Part shown: piece after piece, positions 16,988-25,602 of the stretch
Numbering within the stretch: the stretch's first letter is position 1
Layout of the letters: the number at the start of each line of letters is the position of its first letter
Assembly: GCA_047638395.1 (NCBI GenBank)
Contig: JBLIMV010000018.1
Coordinates: 62,001 to 126,000 of the forward strand
Reading direction: 5' to 3'
DNA: 64,000 nucleotides
Origin: CAXBCP01 sp047638395
Lineage (GTDB): Bacteria > Pseudomonadota > Alphaproteobacteria > MPNO01 > UBA830
Program-made: the position numbers and the translations under genes
Notes under the pieces: model-generated
Told to the model about the DNA's origin: nothing
The model's input: the letters and a program-made list of their open reading frames with translations, nothing else
Database searches by the model: none

Positions 16988-17389
16988 TCAGCCTTTCAAA
17001 GTCAGCGTAACGGTATCACCGTCCTCGATCCCGAACGCATCCCGGACACCAACGGCAGCAATTACTTCGACCTGCGCCGGCGGGTAACCATCGACCAATG
17101 GGTAGACAATCGCACCATCAATTTTACCGTTGATGGAGACTTTCCAGCATTTGGCGTCGCAATCATGCGGACCGTTATTGGGATTATCAATATGAATGCC
17201 CTCTGTCTGCGTCAGCCTTACCCAGACCGGCATCGAATCCGGATCGTCAACGATGACGTTGACGGTTCCCGGAAACGGAACAATACCGACGCGGTCCGTA
17301 AACTGGTCTTTCGCCCAATCAAGCTGGGAAAACGTCGTCCCCATGCCAATGCCGGTCGCCAGACGGCCGATGAGCTGCTCGCCCTTCAT
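16988..17389 (-). CDS. DUF120 / CTP-dependent riboflavin-kinase-like protein
   Basis: A 133-residue protein that resembles archaeal CTP-dependent riboflavin kinase (RibK, DUF120). Seen in order are the glycine loop RLATGIGMGTTFSQLDW, PFPGTVNVIVDD (family PYPGTLNL), IDGAIVYPLVDGYPP (family IDGAIVVP) and the C-terminal RDAFGIEDGDTVTLTL (family LREQFNLKDGD). The match is recalled from the family pattern, not computed. Archaeal RibK makes FMN from riboflavin with CTP; in bacteria that job normally belongs to RibF. Here the gene sits inside an aromatic or acyl-pyruvate operon, overlapping the upstream FAH stop by one base (TGATG). It may have a different substrate. Confidence 0.75.
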   Translation of the reverse strand: MKGEQLIGRLATGIGMGTTFSQLDWAKDQFTDRVGIVPFPGTVNVIVDDPDSMPVWVRLTQTEGIHIDNPNNGPHDCDAKCWKVSINGKIDGAIVYPLVDGYPPAQVEVIAAVGVRDAFGIEDGDTVTLTLKG

Positions 17390-18243
17390 CAGGCGGCGCG
17401 GACGTCAACATCCATGCGGCCGATGCCCTCGCAATAGCAGTGCATGACATCGCCCGGCACCACTGGCCCAACACCTTCCGGCGTACCCGTCATGATCACG
17501 TCACCCGGGTGCAGCGTATAGAACGACGAGCCATATTCGATGAGCTTTCGGCAATCGAATATCAGTTTATCCGTATTCGAATTCTGACGTTCCTCGTCGC
17601 CGACATGGATCGAAAAATCCAGCTTGTCAGGGTCCGCGATTTCATCAGCCGTCACGAGCCAGGGACCGAGCAGAGAATAGCTGTCGATTGCCTTACGCAG
17701 GCTGCGCTCCTCGGTACCGCGCACCGTCATGTCGAGACCGATTGAATAGGCCGCGACATAATCGAGTGCATTCTCGTAAGAAACGTTCTTCGCGGTCTTG
17801 CCGATGATCAGCGCGACTTCAACCTCGTGATCGTTGCGCCGGTCCGTGAAATGAAGATCTACGCCCTCGCCTGCTCCAACAAGAACGGAGTTCTTCAGAA
17901 ACAGGCCGTAATGATCGATTGTCTTGATCTCGGTGCCAAAGTTAACGCCCTTGTCGGCAATCGCTTCGTCCTGATGGGCATAGTAATTGACCGGCGCACC
18001 GATAACCTTGTTGGGGTTGGCGACCGGGCTTTTCAGAACGACCGCAGAAAGCACATGCCGCTCGCCCGCAGGGGCCAGAGCGGACGCCTTGGCGCAAACT
18101 GCATCGAGATTTGCGATCAGTGCGTCGCCAATCGGCGCCGGCCAACCGGATGACGGAATGACTTCGAGCGCGGCTGTAACATCGATGACTTCTTCCCCAT
18201 CGACGACACCGAGCCGGTCGTCGTTAAAACGGCAGATTTTCAT
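17389..18243 (-). CDS. fumarylacetoacetate hydrolase family protein
   Basis: The second FAH-superfamily hydrolase of this operon, 284 residues, and its first gene. Motifs match its paralog: NDHEVEVALIIGKT, YSIGLDMTVRGTEERSLRK, LLGPWLVTADEI, CRKLIEYGSSFYTLHPGD and TGTPEGVGPVVPGD. I chose ATG at 18243 because it gives MKICRFNDDRLG, aligned with the start of the paralog, and AGGGG lies about 7 bases upstream; a GTG at 18286 would add 15 residues. The two paralogs probably act on different acyl-pyruvate-type intermediates, or one is an isomerase. Confidence 0.9.
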   Translation of the reverse strand: MKICRFNDDRLGVVDGEEVIDVTAALEVIPSSGWPAPIGDALIANLDAVCAKASALAPAGERHVLSAVVLKSPVANPNKVIGAPVNYYAHQDEAIADKGVNFGTEIKTIDHYGLFLKNSVLVGAGEGVDLHFTDRRNDHEVEVALIIGKTAKNVSYENALDYVAAYSIGLDMTVRGTEERSLRKAIDSYSLLGPWLVTADEIADPDKLDFSIHVGDEERQNSNTDKLIFDCRKLIEYGSSFYTLHPGDVIMTGTPEGVGPVVPGDVMHCYCEGIGRMDVDVRAA

Positions 18244-18271
18244 CCCTTTAACCCCTGATTGAATTTCTCTA

Positions 18272-18277
18272 ATTATA
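18272..18277 (-). promoter_or_regulatory. candidate -10 box of the gentisate-type operon
   Basis: On the minus strand this reads TATAAT exactly, 29 bases before the FAH start codon. The expected -35 position (about 18295-18300) reads GTCGAT, a poor match, so the promoter may need an activator. Confidence 0.4.
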
Positions 18278-18361
18278 CGTAATGGCACTCCCGCATCGAC
18301 CGGTCCAGCGCAAATTTGAGGGGCTTGAATGTCGGCAGAAGCTGCGTAGACTGCGCGGCGC

Positions 18362-18435
18362 GCGGGTGTAGCTCAATGGCAGAGCAGAAGCTTCCCAAGC
18401 TTACGACGAGGGTTCGATTCCCTTCACCCGCTCCA
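18362..18435 (+). tRNA. tRNA-Gly(CCC)
   Basis: A 74-base cloverleaf with encoded CCA. The acceptor is GCGGGTG / CACCCGC, the D-stem is GCTC/GAGC, the anticodon loop is TTCCCAA giving anticodon CCC, and the T-loop is TTCGATT. The anticodon stem ends in a G-A pair. It would read GGG codons. It stands alone, divergent from the FAH operon. Confidence 0.95.
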
Positions 18436-18513
18436 GCCTGACCGCCATGAAATCCTTTATACCGCCCAGTCTGCGGCAAACATCGTCCGCGGCAATCTTC
18501 GACGAACGGCTCT

Positions 18514-18942
18514 TCAGGCAGGTGCGGGCGGTTGTACAGTCATCGTCAGCCAGAATTCATCGATCACCTGAACGATTTTGACAAATCCGGCCATATCCAT
18601 CGGCTTTTGGATATAGCTATTTACGTGAAGGTTATAGGATTCAAGGACGTCCGCCGCGGCAGCCGAAGAAGATATCGCAATGACGGGTATACGCTTCAGG
18701 CCGTTATCGGATTTGACGTTCCGAAGAACCTCGTTGCCGTTCATTCCTGGCAAGTTCAGGTCGAGCAGGATGAGGTCCGGCCTGTAATTGTCGCCAGCGT
18801 CAGCAGACGTCGCCAATAACTCAAGCGCCCTTTCGCCGGTCTCGGCGACAGTCAACTCGCAAACAACACCGGCTTCTTCAAACGCCAGGCGCGTTAGCTC
18901 CACATCTCCGGGATTGTCTTCGACGAGCAAAACCCTATTCAT
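18514..18942 (-). CDS. single-domain response regulator (Rcp1-like)
   Basis: A 142-residue receiver domain without an output domain. VLLVEDNPGDVELTRLAF is the form typical of Rcp1-like regulators. The phospho-acceptor is Asp61 in LILLDLNLPGMNG, Ser/Thr follow in VIAISSSAA, and Lys113 lies in YIQKPMD. I chose the ATG at 18942 (MNRVLLVEDN), with GGGTGG a few bases upstream; an earlier start would add 15 unlikely residues. It lies 134 bases downstream of the histidine kinase on the same strand and is its likely partner. Confidence 0.9.
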   Translation of the reverse strand: MNRVLLVEDNPGDVELTRLAFEEAGVVCELTVAETGERALELLATSADAGDNYRPDLILLDLNLPGMNGNEVLRNVKSDNGLKRIPVIAISSSAAAADVLESYNLHVNSYIQKPMDMAGFVKIVQVIDEFWLTMTVQPPAPA

Positions 18943-19076
18943 CGGCCACCCAAAACAATCTGTTTCCACGTAAGATCTCTTATCCATTCCGCCCGAACAG
19001 AATGGTTCGAAAATACCCTGAGCAATATCAATATCATACTATTGCATTCAGGTGTGACTACACTGCATGCCACAAG

Positions 19077-21692
19077 CTACGCTGTGTGCAGCCGTTCACC
19101 TGGAATGGTGAAGACAAATTCGCTACCGGCACCAATGCTTTCCTCTACCCAGATTTCACCGCCCATCTGTTCGACAACCTTTTCACAGATTGCAAGACCG
19201 ATGCCCGTCCCTTCATATTTATCGCGGCTGTGAAGGCGCTGGAACACACCGAAGACTTTCTCCCGGTATTCCAGCGCAATGCCGATACCATTATCCGCGA
19301 CCGATATACGTATCCCGCCGTCCTGTTCAACGCCCCTAATTTCGATTTTTGGCGGAACATCCGATCTGAACTTGATCGCATTGGCGAACAGGTTTTGGAA
19401 CAGACGAGTCAATTCGCTCCGAAATCCGATAACGACCGGCAATTTATCAACCGTGACGGTCGCCCCCGCCTGCCGGATGGGCTCGGACATAATCTCAAGC
19501 ACGTCGGCAACAACCAGTCCCAAGTCAACTGGTTCCTCCGTTTCTCCACCCCGCCCGATCCGTGAATACAACAGCAGATCATCTATCAAAACCTGCATCC
19601 GCTTCGCCCCATCGGTCGCGTAGTGGATGAATTTTTTCCCCGCTTCATCCAGGGTGTCGGTGTATCGGTCGGCAATAAGATCGCAATAGCTGGATACCAT
19701 ACGAAGCGGCTCTTTCAGGTCGTGCGACGCAACATACGCAAACTGCGCCAGCTCTTCGTTTGACCTGACGAGTTCGCTATTTGCCCGCTGTATCTCCTGC
19801 TCCGCCAGCTTCCGGTCTGTAACATCGGCGAAGACCGTCATGAAGAAAGTCTCCCCGCCAACACTTACAGGCATAGCCTGCGATCGCCCCCAAAACGACG
19901 TCCCGTCCACCCGCAACATTTTCACCTCTATGGGCTCTACGCTGCTTCCCTCCGCCATTGTTCTCCGGCGTTCGAGCATCCTTTCTCGTTCAGATTCGTC
20001 AACCAGCGACATCCAATCCCGACCGAGGACTTCCTTATCATTCTGCGCGCCGTATAGACGCAACCCCGCAGGATTGATCTGCGTGATTACCCCCTGCTCG
20101 GACAAAAGAACGCCCTGAGGGAAAAACTCGATCAAAGATCGATACTTCTCCTCGCTCTCGCGAATGGCCTGTTCCGCCTGCTTCGCCAACGTGACATCTT
20201 CGATGGCGACAATTGTGTATATGTGGCCGTCGATATCCACACGCTCCGTGCGGATAACGGAGGGAAACGACGCACCGTCCAATCTGATGGTCTCAACGTC
20301 CCAGCTTTCCAGTGTGTGACCGTCCGTTACACTCTTCCACCGCCTTGTGGCTTCATCTCTGTCTTCCGGCCTTAGGAAATCCTGACGGTTGCGGCCCATC
20401 AGATCCTCCGGGGAGGCGGCGCCAAGCAGACGGACCGCAGCAAAATTTGCGTGGTCCACCTTCCTGTCCTTAAAGATCAGAATCCCGATGGGCGCCATCT
20501 CTGCCAGTATCGCGTAAGTCCGTTCGCTGCGCTGAAGCGCTGTCTCTACAGACTTCCGTTCGACGATTTCAGCGGCGAGTTCCCGGGTCCTGTTATCGAC
20601 TTCCCGTTCGATGACCAGATTTCGCATTCGGCCCGACACCAGAAACCCGTAAACCACTAACGAAACCAATGCGCCTGCAGCCAGAAAAATCCACACCACG
20701 CCGCGCTCGATCGGACTAGAAAAAGTCCCTGTTGGTTGTATGACCACCGTCCAAGACCGCATCGGAAGAGCCAGTTGCGCTGTATGAACCAGTAATCCCT
20801 GTATCTCATCCGTGGGTGCCGGGTCACGTTCGTCCAACAGCCCCGCGGTATCGTAAATTGCCTTTCGTGAGCGGGAATTCCCAACCCCGTCATAGACGGT
20901 GACACGCGTGTCTGCTGGCGGCGTCTCGCCCAGTGCCGCCGTCAAAACGTCACGCACATTATAGACACCAACCGTATAGCCTTTGATTGAATGTTTCCGG
21001 TCTTCCAGCGTCTCCGGAACCTGACCGTTGAGATAAACCGGTCGAAATACCAAAAATCCGTATTCGTTCGTCGTCCCCTGCACCAATCTGACCGGCCCGG
21101 ATGAAACGGCCGTTCCGGTATCCCGTGCTCGATCCAGTGCCGCACGACGCGTTGGGTCCGAGCCAACATCGTAGCCGAGCGCTGCCCGGTTGCTCTCGAA
21201 CGGCTCTACGTACAACACCGTCACATAATCGTCCCGCAGCGTGAGCGATTGCCGGTTTCCCTCCACGCCCTTTTCAAAAAATTCGTAACCGCTCATGCCT
21301 TCCTGTTGCGCCAGCTGCCTAATGCCGGATAGCTGCGAATGCGGAATGCGGGGGTTCCATGACAGTGCCTGAACACCGCTAACACGAGAGATCATTTGAT
21401 TGCTAAATGCAGAAAACTCGGCGCGCGAAACCACATCGGATGCATCAAAGAGGCCGCCAAGGGCATGTACGGTCTCAATGCTTCGTTCGAGTTTCTGCTG
21501 AAGAGCCGAGACCTGGCGGCCTGCCACTAGATTAAAGCTCGACAACACGTCGTGCCGAACAACTCCGTCTATCAGACGAAAACCCGCGAGTGATGAAACG
21601 ACGCCTAGGAGAAGTGCAGCAAGCGGCACGATACCCAGAGCAGCACGTTTCCGCGCACGCCAACTGTCACCATCGGGAACTACAAGCCTCAT
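19077..21692 (-). CDS. CHASE-PAS-PAS sensor histidine kinase
   Basis: An 871-residue membrane histidine kinase. TM1 is about 18-38; the periplasmic CHASE domain (about 70-300) includes VQALSWNPRIPHSQL and YVEPFESNRAALGYDV; TM2 is about 331-352. Two PAS domains follow (about 390-510 and 515-635). The HisKA phospho-acceptor is in YVASHDLKEPLRMVSSYCD. The ATPase domain has NAIKFRS (N box), VADNGIGIALEY (G1) and YEGTGIGLAICEKVVEQMGG (G2), so it appears active. This layout matches phytochrome-type kinases that signal to Rcp1-like regulators, and such a regulator lies directly downstream. CHASE domains usually sense small periplasmic ligands. Confidence 0.93.
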   Translation of the reverse strand: MRLVVPDGDSWRARKRAALGIVPLAALLLGVVSSLAGFRLIDGVVRHDVLSSFNLVAGRQVSALQQKLERSIETVHALGGLFDASDVVSRAEFSAFSNQMISRVSGVQALSWNPRIPHSQLSGIRQLAQQEGMSGYEFFEKGVEGNRQSLTLRDDYVTVLYVEPFESNRAALGYDVGSDPTRRAALDRARDTGTAVSSGPVRLVQGTTNEYGFLVFRPVYLNGQVPETLEDRKHSIKGYTVGVYNVRDVLTAALGETPPADTRVTVYDGVGNSRSRKAIYDTAGLLDERDPAPTDEIQGLLVHTAQLALPMRSWTVVIQPTGTFSSPIERGVVWIFLAAGALVSLVVYGFLVSGRMRNLVIEREVDNRTRELAAEIVERKSVETALQRSERTYAILAEMAPIGILIFKDRKVDHANFAAVRLLGAASPEDLMGRNRQDFLRPEDRDEATRRWKSVTDGHTLESWDVETIRLDGASFPSVIRTERVDIDGHIYTIVAIEDVTLAKQAEQAIRESEEKYRSLIEFFPQGVLLSEQGVITQINPAGLRLYGAQNDKEVLGRDWMSLVDESERERMLERRRTMAEGSSVEPIEVKMLRVDGTSFWGRSQAMPVSVGGETFFMTVFADVTDRKLAEQEIQRANSELVRSNEELAQFAYVASHDLKEPLRMVSSYCDLIADRYTDTLDEAGKKFIHYATDGAKRMQVLIDDLLLYSRIGRGGETEEPVDLGLVVADVLEIMSEPIRQAGATVTVDKLPVVIGFRSELTRLFQNLFANAIKFRSDVPPKIEIRGVEQDGGIRISVADNGIGIALEYREKVFGVFQRLHSRDKYEGTGIGLAICEKVVEQMGGEIWVEESIGAGSEFVFTIPGERLHTA

Positions 21693-21843
21693 CCGATGTT
21701 AAACCCTCCGCCGCAATCGTGCGGCTGCACTATCTACATCTATCACGTGTATAAGAAGCATAGGGCATCTTAACAGTTTACTTAAAACCGTTCCGCAACA
21801 CCTACGAAGGTACACACCGACGAGCGGCCTTGGACGCACGTTT

Positions 21844-22584
21844 CTATAGGTCCGCGAGCCACGCGGTTGGTAACTTCCCCTCATCTACCCCGCGCCCAAG
21901 ATAATACTTCCAGAGTTTTTCAATATGTGCCGGCCGATTAAACCGGGACATAAACTCGTTCATTTCGTCGTTCGACAACCCCCGGACGGTGCCGAGTGCT
22001 GCGGCATGAAACAGCGTGCTCGCGTTTTCCTCAAAATGCACTGAATCCACGAGGAGTGCCGGCACACTCTCCGCAGTAACGACGACCCCGTGCGCGCGGA
22101 TAAGTGCGGCATGGCAAGCGCCCAGTGTGTCAGCCAATTCCTTACCTGACGAAACTGAATTGATATGACCAGGGTCAGGGTGGACTGGGATGCCACCACT
22201 CCATCTTGCCGCATGGTTCTTGACGGGGATTAGTGGCCGGTCTTCCACGAGCGTAAACATCGTCGCCGTTTCGGGGTGAAAATGACCGACGGCATTCACG
22301 TCAGGCCGCGCCCGCATGATCTCGGTGTGAATGTAAATTTCGCGCGGTGGCTTTTTATTTTCACGGCCCGCCAAAACGTTTCCGTCAAAGTCACAAACAA
22401 GCAGGTTTTCCGGCTTCAGAGCCGCGCGTGAATCGTCGAATGACTGAATAAGCAGGCCGCTGCCATCCGGTAGACGCGCGCTGACGTGTCCCGAATAATC
22501 GATCAACCCGTCCATGTTCATGATCCGTGTGCAGGCGGCAATCTCTGCCCTTAGGGCCTGATGGCCTGCGTTATGTCCCTTCAT
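21844..22584 (-). CDS. class II aldolase/adducin family protein
   Basis: A Zn-dependent class II aldolase-fold enzyme of 246 residues. The active site shows the zinc ligands in AVGHFHPETATMF and IRAHGVVV, and the catalytic Glu in PREIYIHTEIMRA. GHVSARLPDGSGLLI is the phosphate-loop region. The substrate is not evident; members act on phospho-sugars or on hydroxy and aromatic acids. It overlaps the methyltransferase gene by four bases (ATGA) and is the last gene of an SDR / methyltransferase / aldolase operon. The following 150 bases to the histidine kinase hold nothing I can support. Confidence 0.88.
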   Translation of the reverse strand: MKGHNAGHQALRAEIAACTRIMNMDGLIDYSGHVSARLPDGSGLLIQSFDDSRAALKPENLLVCDFDGNVLAGRENKKPPREIYIHTEIMRARPDVNAVGHFHPETATMFTLVEDRPLIPVKNHAARWSGGIPVHPDPGHINSVSSGKELADTLGACHAALIRAHGVVVTAESVPALLVDSVHFEENASTLFHAAALGTVRGLSNDEMNEFMSRFNRPAHIEKLWKYYLGRGVDEGKLPTAWLADL

Positions 22585-23207
22585 CTTTTCCTCGCAACGA
22601 TATGGAAGATATGCCAGTGCTTTTGGACACCGCGCGGCGTGACGGAATCGTCCTCCTCCTCTTCCAGCAGCTCGACATCGAATGGCTCCAGAAGGTCGAC
22701 GACCTGATCGCGTGACAAACAGGTCACGCCCGGCCGGTCCACCCAGCTATCCCGATCACCGTAAAATTGACCTGAAAACCGTCCGCCGGAGGCCAGCGCA
22801 GTCACAATTTTCTGCCAGACCGCCGGAAACTCTTCCGCAGGGCATAGCGGCAGAGAGAATGCTGCGTTCACCAAATTGCAGGTCGGCAGCGCCATATCCT
22901 CATATCGCGACACCAGGGTTTCAATCGCGCACCCGTTGGGGAGGTCCGGTCGCGCCAGTAGTTTTTCGATCGCTTCGGGCGCCGCATCAACTGCAAGCAC
23001 AGGCCAGCCCCGGCGTAATATTTCAATCGTGTCGCGACCGGAACCACAACCGAGATCGACGGCGCGCCCGCCCGACGGCAAACCCTCTGCGGCAAATGCA
23101 TCCAGCGCTCTGACAAGTGTCGGACGCGGTGGCCGGTCGCCCGTTTTTCCGTAATAGGACGACCAGTCCACCGGAGTTTCGGCGTCAGATGAAATTCTGG
23201 CCGCCAT
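22581..23207 (-). CDS. class I SAM-dependent methyltransferase
   Basis: A 208-residue Rossmann methyltransferase. The SAM-binding motif I is RAVDLGCGSGRDTIEILRRG, followed by VLAVDAAPEAIEKL and CNLVNAAFSLPLCPAEEF. The N-terminus VDWSSYYGKTGDRPPRPTL resembles TehB-like small-molecule methyltransferases. I chose ATG at 23207; a TTG two codons earlier is possible. Either start lies inside the end of the SDR gene, so translation is coupled. The substrate is unknown. Confidence 0.85.
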   Translation of the reverse strand: MAARISSDAETPVDWSSYYGKTGDRPPRPTLVRALDAFAAEGLPSGGRAVDLGCGSGRDTIEILRRGWPVLAVDAAPEAIEKLLARPDLPNGCAIETLVSRYEDMALPTCNLVNAAFSLPLCPAEEFPAVWQKIVTALASGGRFSGQFYGDRDSWVDRPGVTCLSRDQVVDLLEPFDVELLEEEEDDSVTPRGVQKHWHIFHIVARKR

Positions 23208-24006
23208 CGACAATCATACCCTGCCCCGTGATATAGGCAGCTTCGTCGGAACACAGGAACATCATCGCCTTGGCGAGATCATGGATCGTTCCCTGCCGCG
23301 GCAGTGCCTGAGATGCTGTCATTGTTTTGAACATTTCCCGCGGCACCGACGGGCGCTCGACCTCGGTCTGCATAACGCCCGGCCAGAACGTGTTGACTGT
23401 AATTCCGTGCGGGCCAACCTCACGCGCCATCGATCGCGTCATACCGATCATGGCCGCTTTGGTCGTGATGTAATGCAGATAGTTGGGACGCCCCATCATC
23501 ATCGTGCCGGACGAGACATTTATAATCCGTCCCCACTTCGCGTCGATCATCGGCTTCACGGCAGCCCGTGAACACAGGAAGGCCCCGTTTACGTTGACGT
23601 CGACGGCGCGTTTCCACTCGTCTACCGGCAGCTCCCAGAACGGCGCCATCGTGATTTGTGAGAAGATCGCGGCATTGTTTATCAGGATATCCACGCGCCC
23701 GAATGCCGACATGGCAGCATCGACCATCGAAATCGTCGACGCTTCATCCGCGACATCAACCTGTACGGCCAGCGCCTTCCCCTGCTTGTCCTCGATCTCT
23801 CGCTTCACGTTTTCGGCGTTGTCCCCATTGATGTCAGCGATGACCGGAATGGCACCCTGGGCCGAAAAGTAATGCGCGTATCCGCGGCCAATTGCCTGCC
23901 CGGCACCTGTGATGATGACCACCCGGTCTTTCAGGCTGTCATAGCTGGCGTTCTTGTCGACGTTCATGTCTGAATAATCGACAAAGCCGATTTCCGTATC
24001 GGTCAT
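23185..24006 (-). CDS. short-chain dehydrogenase/reductase
   Basis: An NAD(P)-dependent oxidoreductase of 273 residues. The dinucleotide loop is VVIITGAGQAIGRGYAHYFS, followed by ADINGDNAEN (an Asp that suggests NAD), NNAAIFSQ, the catalytic Ser in IINVSSGTMMM, and Tyr/Lys in YLHYITTKAAMIG. The C-terminus YITGQGMIVDGGQNFI is standard. AAGGAGG lies about 7 bases before the ATG. An N-terminal extension of about 25 residues precedes the core. It is first in the SDR / methyltransferase / aldolase operon. Confidence 0.9.
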   Translation of the reverse strand: MTDTEIGFVDYSDMNVDKNASYDSLKDRVVIITGAGQAIGRGYAHYFSAQGAIPVIADINGDNAENVKREIEDKQGKALAVQVDVADEASTISMVDAAMSAFGRVDILINNAAIFSQITMAPFWELPVDEWKRAVDVNVNGAFLCSRAAVKPMIDAKWGRIINVSSGTMMMGRPNYLHYITTKAAMIGMTRSMAREVGPHGITVNTFWPGVMQTEVERPSVPREMFKTMTASQALPRQGTIHDLAKAMMFLCSDEAAYITGQGMIVDGGQNFI

Positions 24007-24070
24007 GGTTTCCTCCTTTTTTTATTCCATGCGCCTAGTTGGGCATGGTGATGCGTGGGACGCAAGTCCG

Positions 24071-24697
24071 TCATTCTGCCCGGAGGCGTTCAACCGCTTC
24101 CAGCAAGTCGTCCAGGTCGGCGTCTTCTATCCCCTGAACTTTCATCTCTCTGACGGTATCCGCAAGGTAGTCGTGGCAAGGCCCGTATTTACCCGATGCC
24201 GTCGCGATATAGCTTGCCTTTTGCGCCAGCGTCAGACCGCCCGCATACTGAAAATGATCAGGCGATACTACGAACGTAAGTGCAGGAACCACTACCTCAT
24301 CGATAGATACGGACACCCATTCGGCGGAATAGCTGCCTGTCCACATCTCGCGCTCCCAGAGCGGCATGAGGTCCGCATCCGTCGTGGTCTCGGGCAAGGT
24401 GAGCAGGATCCCTTCACAGATAGACCCGGGTTTTTCTTCCAATCCGAATCCTAAGCCCGGACGATCCGGCGTTCCACGCGCATAGACAGACCAGATAGAA
24501 AAATCGCGGTGGTAATCCCGTAGGGTAGCTTTGTCCCGCGCGACCACGTCGAAGCACGGATTCCACATGAGCGATCCATAACCGAACACCCGCAACTTCG
24601 ACCGGTCAGGTGCGAGCGCAAGGGTTTCCTTCAAAGATCGGGCGCGCTCGGCATCAGACAGGGGTTTCACAATTTCTGTCGGTGGTGGTTTAGCCAT
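24071..24697 (-). CDS. ChaC-like gamma-glutamylcyclotransferase
   Basis: Predicted glutathione-specific gamma-glutamylcyclotransferase, which cuts glutathione to 5-oxoproline and Cys-Gly in the cytoplasm. FGYGSLMWNPCFD is the ChaC signature, followed by RDYHRDFSIWSVYARGTPDRPGL, which matches the family, and the catalytic Glu in LPLWEREM-type PLWEREMWTGSY. Length is 208 residues from ATG at 24697, which lies inside the last codons of the EamA gene (8-base overlap). An upstream start would extend far into that gene. Confidence 0.9.
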   Translation of the reverse strand: MAKPPPTEIVKPLSDAERARSLKETLALAPDRSKLRVFGYGSLMWNPCFDVVARDKATLRDYHRDFSIWSVYARGTPDRPGLGFGLEEKPGSICEGILLTLPETTTDADLMPLWEREMWTGSYSAEWVSVSIDEVVVPALTFVVSPDHFQYAGGLTLAQKASYIATASGKYGPCHDYLADTVREMKVQGIEDADLDDLLEAVERLRAE

Positions 24698-25583
24698 TTG
24701 CAGCCTGCCGTTTGTTAACGAGCGCAACGCCGGACAATACGCATGCCGTACCCGCCCAGACCCACCATGTGGGCGCTTCGCCAAAGAAAGCTATCCCCGA
24801 CAACACCCCGGTCAGTGTCACAACATAATTAAGTTGCGAAGCAAATGTCGGGCCGGACAACCGGATCATCTCGAACAACGCGAAGAAAGCAAACCCTGAA
24901 ATGATGGCATGTCCGAAAACCGCAATATCAGGCGTGCTCGGCGGGAATGACGGGACATGAAACGCACCAGTCAGGAGGCTCACCGGTAACATCACGGCGG
25001 CGCCGAACCAGACCATGCCGGTCGTTAGTGACAACGAATTACCCGTTGCCGGACGCAGACGATCGATCAGGATATTCGCCAGCGAATACGTAAGCGGTGC
25101 GAGGAGACCGAAAAGCAACCATGGGATCATCGAGGGATCGGGAAGACTTTCACCGGGCACGACAAAAAGAACGACACCAACAAGCCCGAGGCTTAAGCCG
25201 GCCATCCGCAAGGCAGCGAAATGTTCCAAGCGCATCATCAGGCTGATCGCGTAGGTAAAGATGGGTGTTAGACCAAGAACGACCGCGAGCGCGCCTGCCG
25301 GAACGTATTTCACCGTCGTGTACCAGACGACGTTTGCACAGACGATACGCAGCCCGCCGATGATCACGTAATACCGCAGATGCTGCCCGGTAAGCCCGGG
25401 ACGGGTGCCACGGATCACGCATATTCCGGAAAGTATCAGGGCAGCAATAATCGCGACCCAGAAAACGTATCCCAGGGGATGCACGCCACCGGTCGTGGCA
25501 ATTTTGGCTATCGCGACGGCGGCGCCCCAGCCGATACCGCAATAGAAAAGTAATCCCAGCGATATGAGCCTGGTGCGATCCAT
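24690..25583 (-). CDS. EamA/DMT-superfamily transporter
   Basis: A 297-residue integral membrane protein with about ten hydrophobic segments in two EamA repeats, the usual size for drug/metabolite transporters. The second half begins near LTYSLANILIDRLRPATG. Typical features include PLGYVFWVAIIAALILSGI and YVVTLTGVLSGIAFFGE. The substrate is unknown; relatives export amino acids or metabolites. It is followed by the overlapping ChaC-like gene. Confidence 0.9.
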   Translation of the reverse strand: MDRTRLISLGLLFYCGIGWGAAVAIAKIATTGGVHPLGYVFWVAIIAALILSGICVIRGTRPGLTGQHLRYYVIIGGLRIVCANVVWYTTVKYVPAGALAVVLGLTPIFTYAISLMMRLEHFAALRMAGLSLGLVGVVLFVVPGESLPDPSMIPWLLFGLLAPLTYSLANILIDRLRPATGNSLSLTTGMVWFGAAVMLPVSLLTGAFHVPSFPPSTPDIAVFGHAIISGFAFFALFEMIRLSGPTFASQLNYVVTLTGVLSGIAFFGEAPTWWVWAGTACVLSGVALVNKRQAANG

Positions 25584-25602
25584 TGCGATAACCGCCGGTC
25601 CC

